A DNA stretch of 49,666 bases from positions 1-49,666 of the forward strand of contig JBEIRK010000004.1 in NCBI GenBank assembly GCA_040376005.1. The letters run 5' to 3'. Shown in pieces: positions 49,425 through 49,666 of the stretch. How positions within the stretch are numbered: the first letter of the stretch is position 1; the number at the start of each line of letters is the position of its first letter. Under the pieces are notes generated by a model. The model made no database searches. It was not told where the DNA came from and worked only from the letters and a program-made list of their open reading frames with translations. Position numbers and translations under genes: made by a program. The DNA is from JAGXTF01 sp040376005 (GTDB taxonomy: Bacteria; Bacteroidota; Bacteroidia; NS11-12g; UBA955).

Positions 49425-49666
49425 GTGAAGGTAGCAATAGCCGGTACTGGTGCCATGGCAACTCTGTTTGCAGCGCGATTGTTGCCGCATGTTTCTAAGC
49501 TGCATATGTTTGGAACTTGGGGTGAACGCATTGAAGCCATTCAGCATGACGGCTTGATTATAGAAGAACTTGATGGAACCAAACAGGCGTTGAAGCTCCA
49601 AATATCACCATACAAACCAGATGGTATATTTGATGTAGTCCTTGTCCTGGTTAAGAGTTTTCAAAC
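49425..49666 (+). CDS. Ketopantoate reductase-like protein (PanE/ApbA family), N-terminal part
   Basis: 80 codons are visible before the window ends. From GTG at 49425 the protein begins VKVAIAGTGAMATLFAARLL, a Rossmann NADP-binding start with a GxGxxA form of the glycine motif, and later has DVVLVLVKSFQ, matching the family's conserved Lys. Alternative in-frame ATGs are at 49398 and 49410; GTG is preferred because the Rossmann strand then starts at residue 2, as is usual for the family. Ketopantoate reductases make pantoate for coenzyme A. The last two thirds, with the catalytic Glu/Lys, are outside the window, so the function is provisional. Confidence 0.7.
   Translation, partial: MKVAIAGTGAMATLFAARLLPHVSKLHMFGTWGERIEAIQHDGLIIEELDGTKQALKLQISPYKPDGIFDVVLVLVKSFQ

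Noticed and set aside
49355..49540. 62-codon N-terminal extension of the S46 peptidase
   Set aside because: It covers the candidate promoter and the start of the divergent reductase gene; the signal peptide begins after ATG 49354.
1..49666. Prophage, insertion sequence, CRISPR, tRNA or rRNA
   Set aside because: I looked for transposase, integrase and phage motifs in the gene products, regular direct repeats and RNA gene landmarks, and found none; all gaps are under 300 bases.

Overview
The window is chromosomal core sequence from a member of the Bacteroidota. Four things point there. A PorQ-like type IX secretion protein lies next to cmk. Two PorG-like (DUF6089-type) outer-membrane proteins stand in tandem. 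The rpsL-to-rplQ ribosomal block has no tuf, and its S14, L36 and S4 are zinc-free forms. Many genes are preceded by the Bacteroidota promoter pattern TTG-N18-20-TAnnTTTG, with no Shine-Dalgarno sequences seen where start sites were examined. I cannot name a genus. There are no rRNA or tRNA genes, insertion sequences, CRISPR arrays or phage genes, and no gene-free gap over 300 bases.

Positions 1-3340 (minus strand) hold a polysaccharide-modification set: a polyprenol-phosphate glycosyltransferase, an AlgI-type MBOAT O-acyltransferase and an AlgJ/AlgX-type partner cut by the window edge. Then come a GmhB-like phosphatase and a pirin (plus strand). A probable nitric-oxide sensing pair follows on the minus strand: an H-NOX protein and a histidine kinase whose N-terminus looks like an HNOBA domain. 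Next are an M23 peptidase and ribF (minus).

Positions 9111-16170 (plus) carry porQ, cmk, tpiA and a very large secreted beta-rich protein of unknown function. truA and a PaaJ/PcaF-like thiolase lie on the minus strand to 18140. Positions 18251-23555 (plus) are envelope genes: the two PorG-like barrels, a small membrane-anchored unknown, a heme/hemoglobin-type TonB receptor and a DUF1761 membrane protein. yebC follows, and then, on the minus strand, a DUF1573 protein and an LTA-synthase-like membrane sulfatase.

From 27636 to 44714 runs a complete fused str-S10-spc-alpha ribosomal operon: rpsL, rpsG, fusA, then rpsJ through secY, then infA, rpmJ, rpsM, rpsK, rpsD, rpoA and rplQ. It has a strong promoter before rpsL, an internal promoter before infA and a hairpin terminator after rplQ. 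rpmJ (38 codons) is easy to miss. S3 and L17 carry unusual C-terminal tails.

The right end is mostly minus strand: a rhodanese-rhodanese-thioredoxin operon, a secreted protein with Asp-Gly-rich calcium-type motifs, a lipoprotein and an S46 dipeptidyl-peptidase resembling DPP11. A divergent ketopantoate reductase-like gene runs off the right edge. The most interesting items are the H-NOX/HNOBA-kinase pair, the large protein at 11794-16170, the repeated placement of promoter -7 elements almost on start codons, and the ribosomal protein tails.
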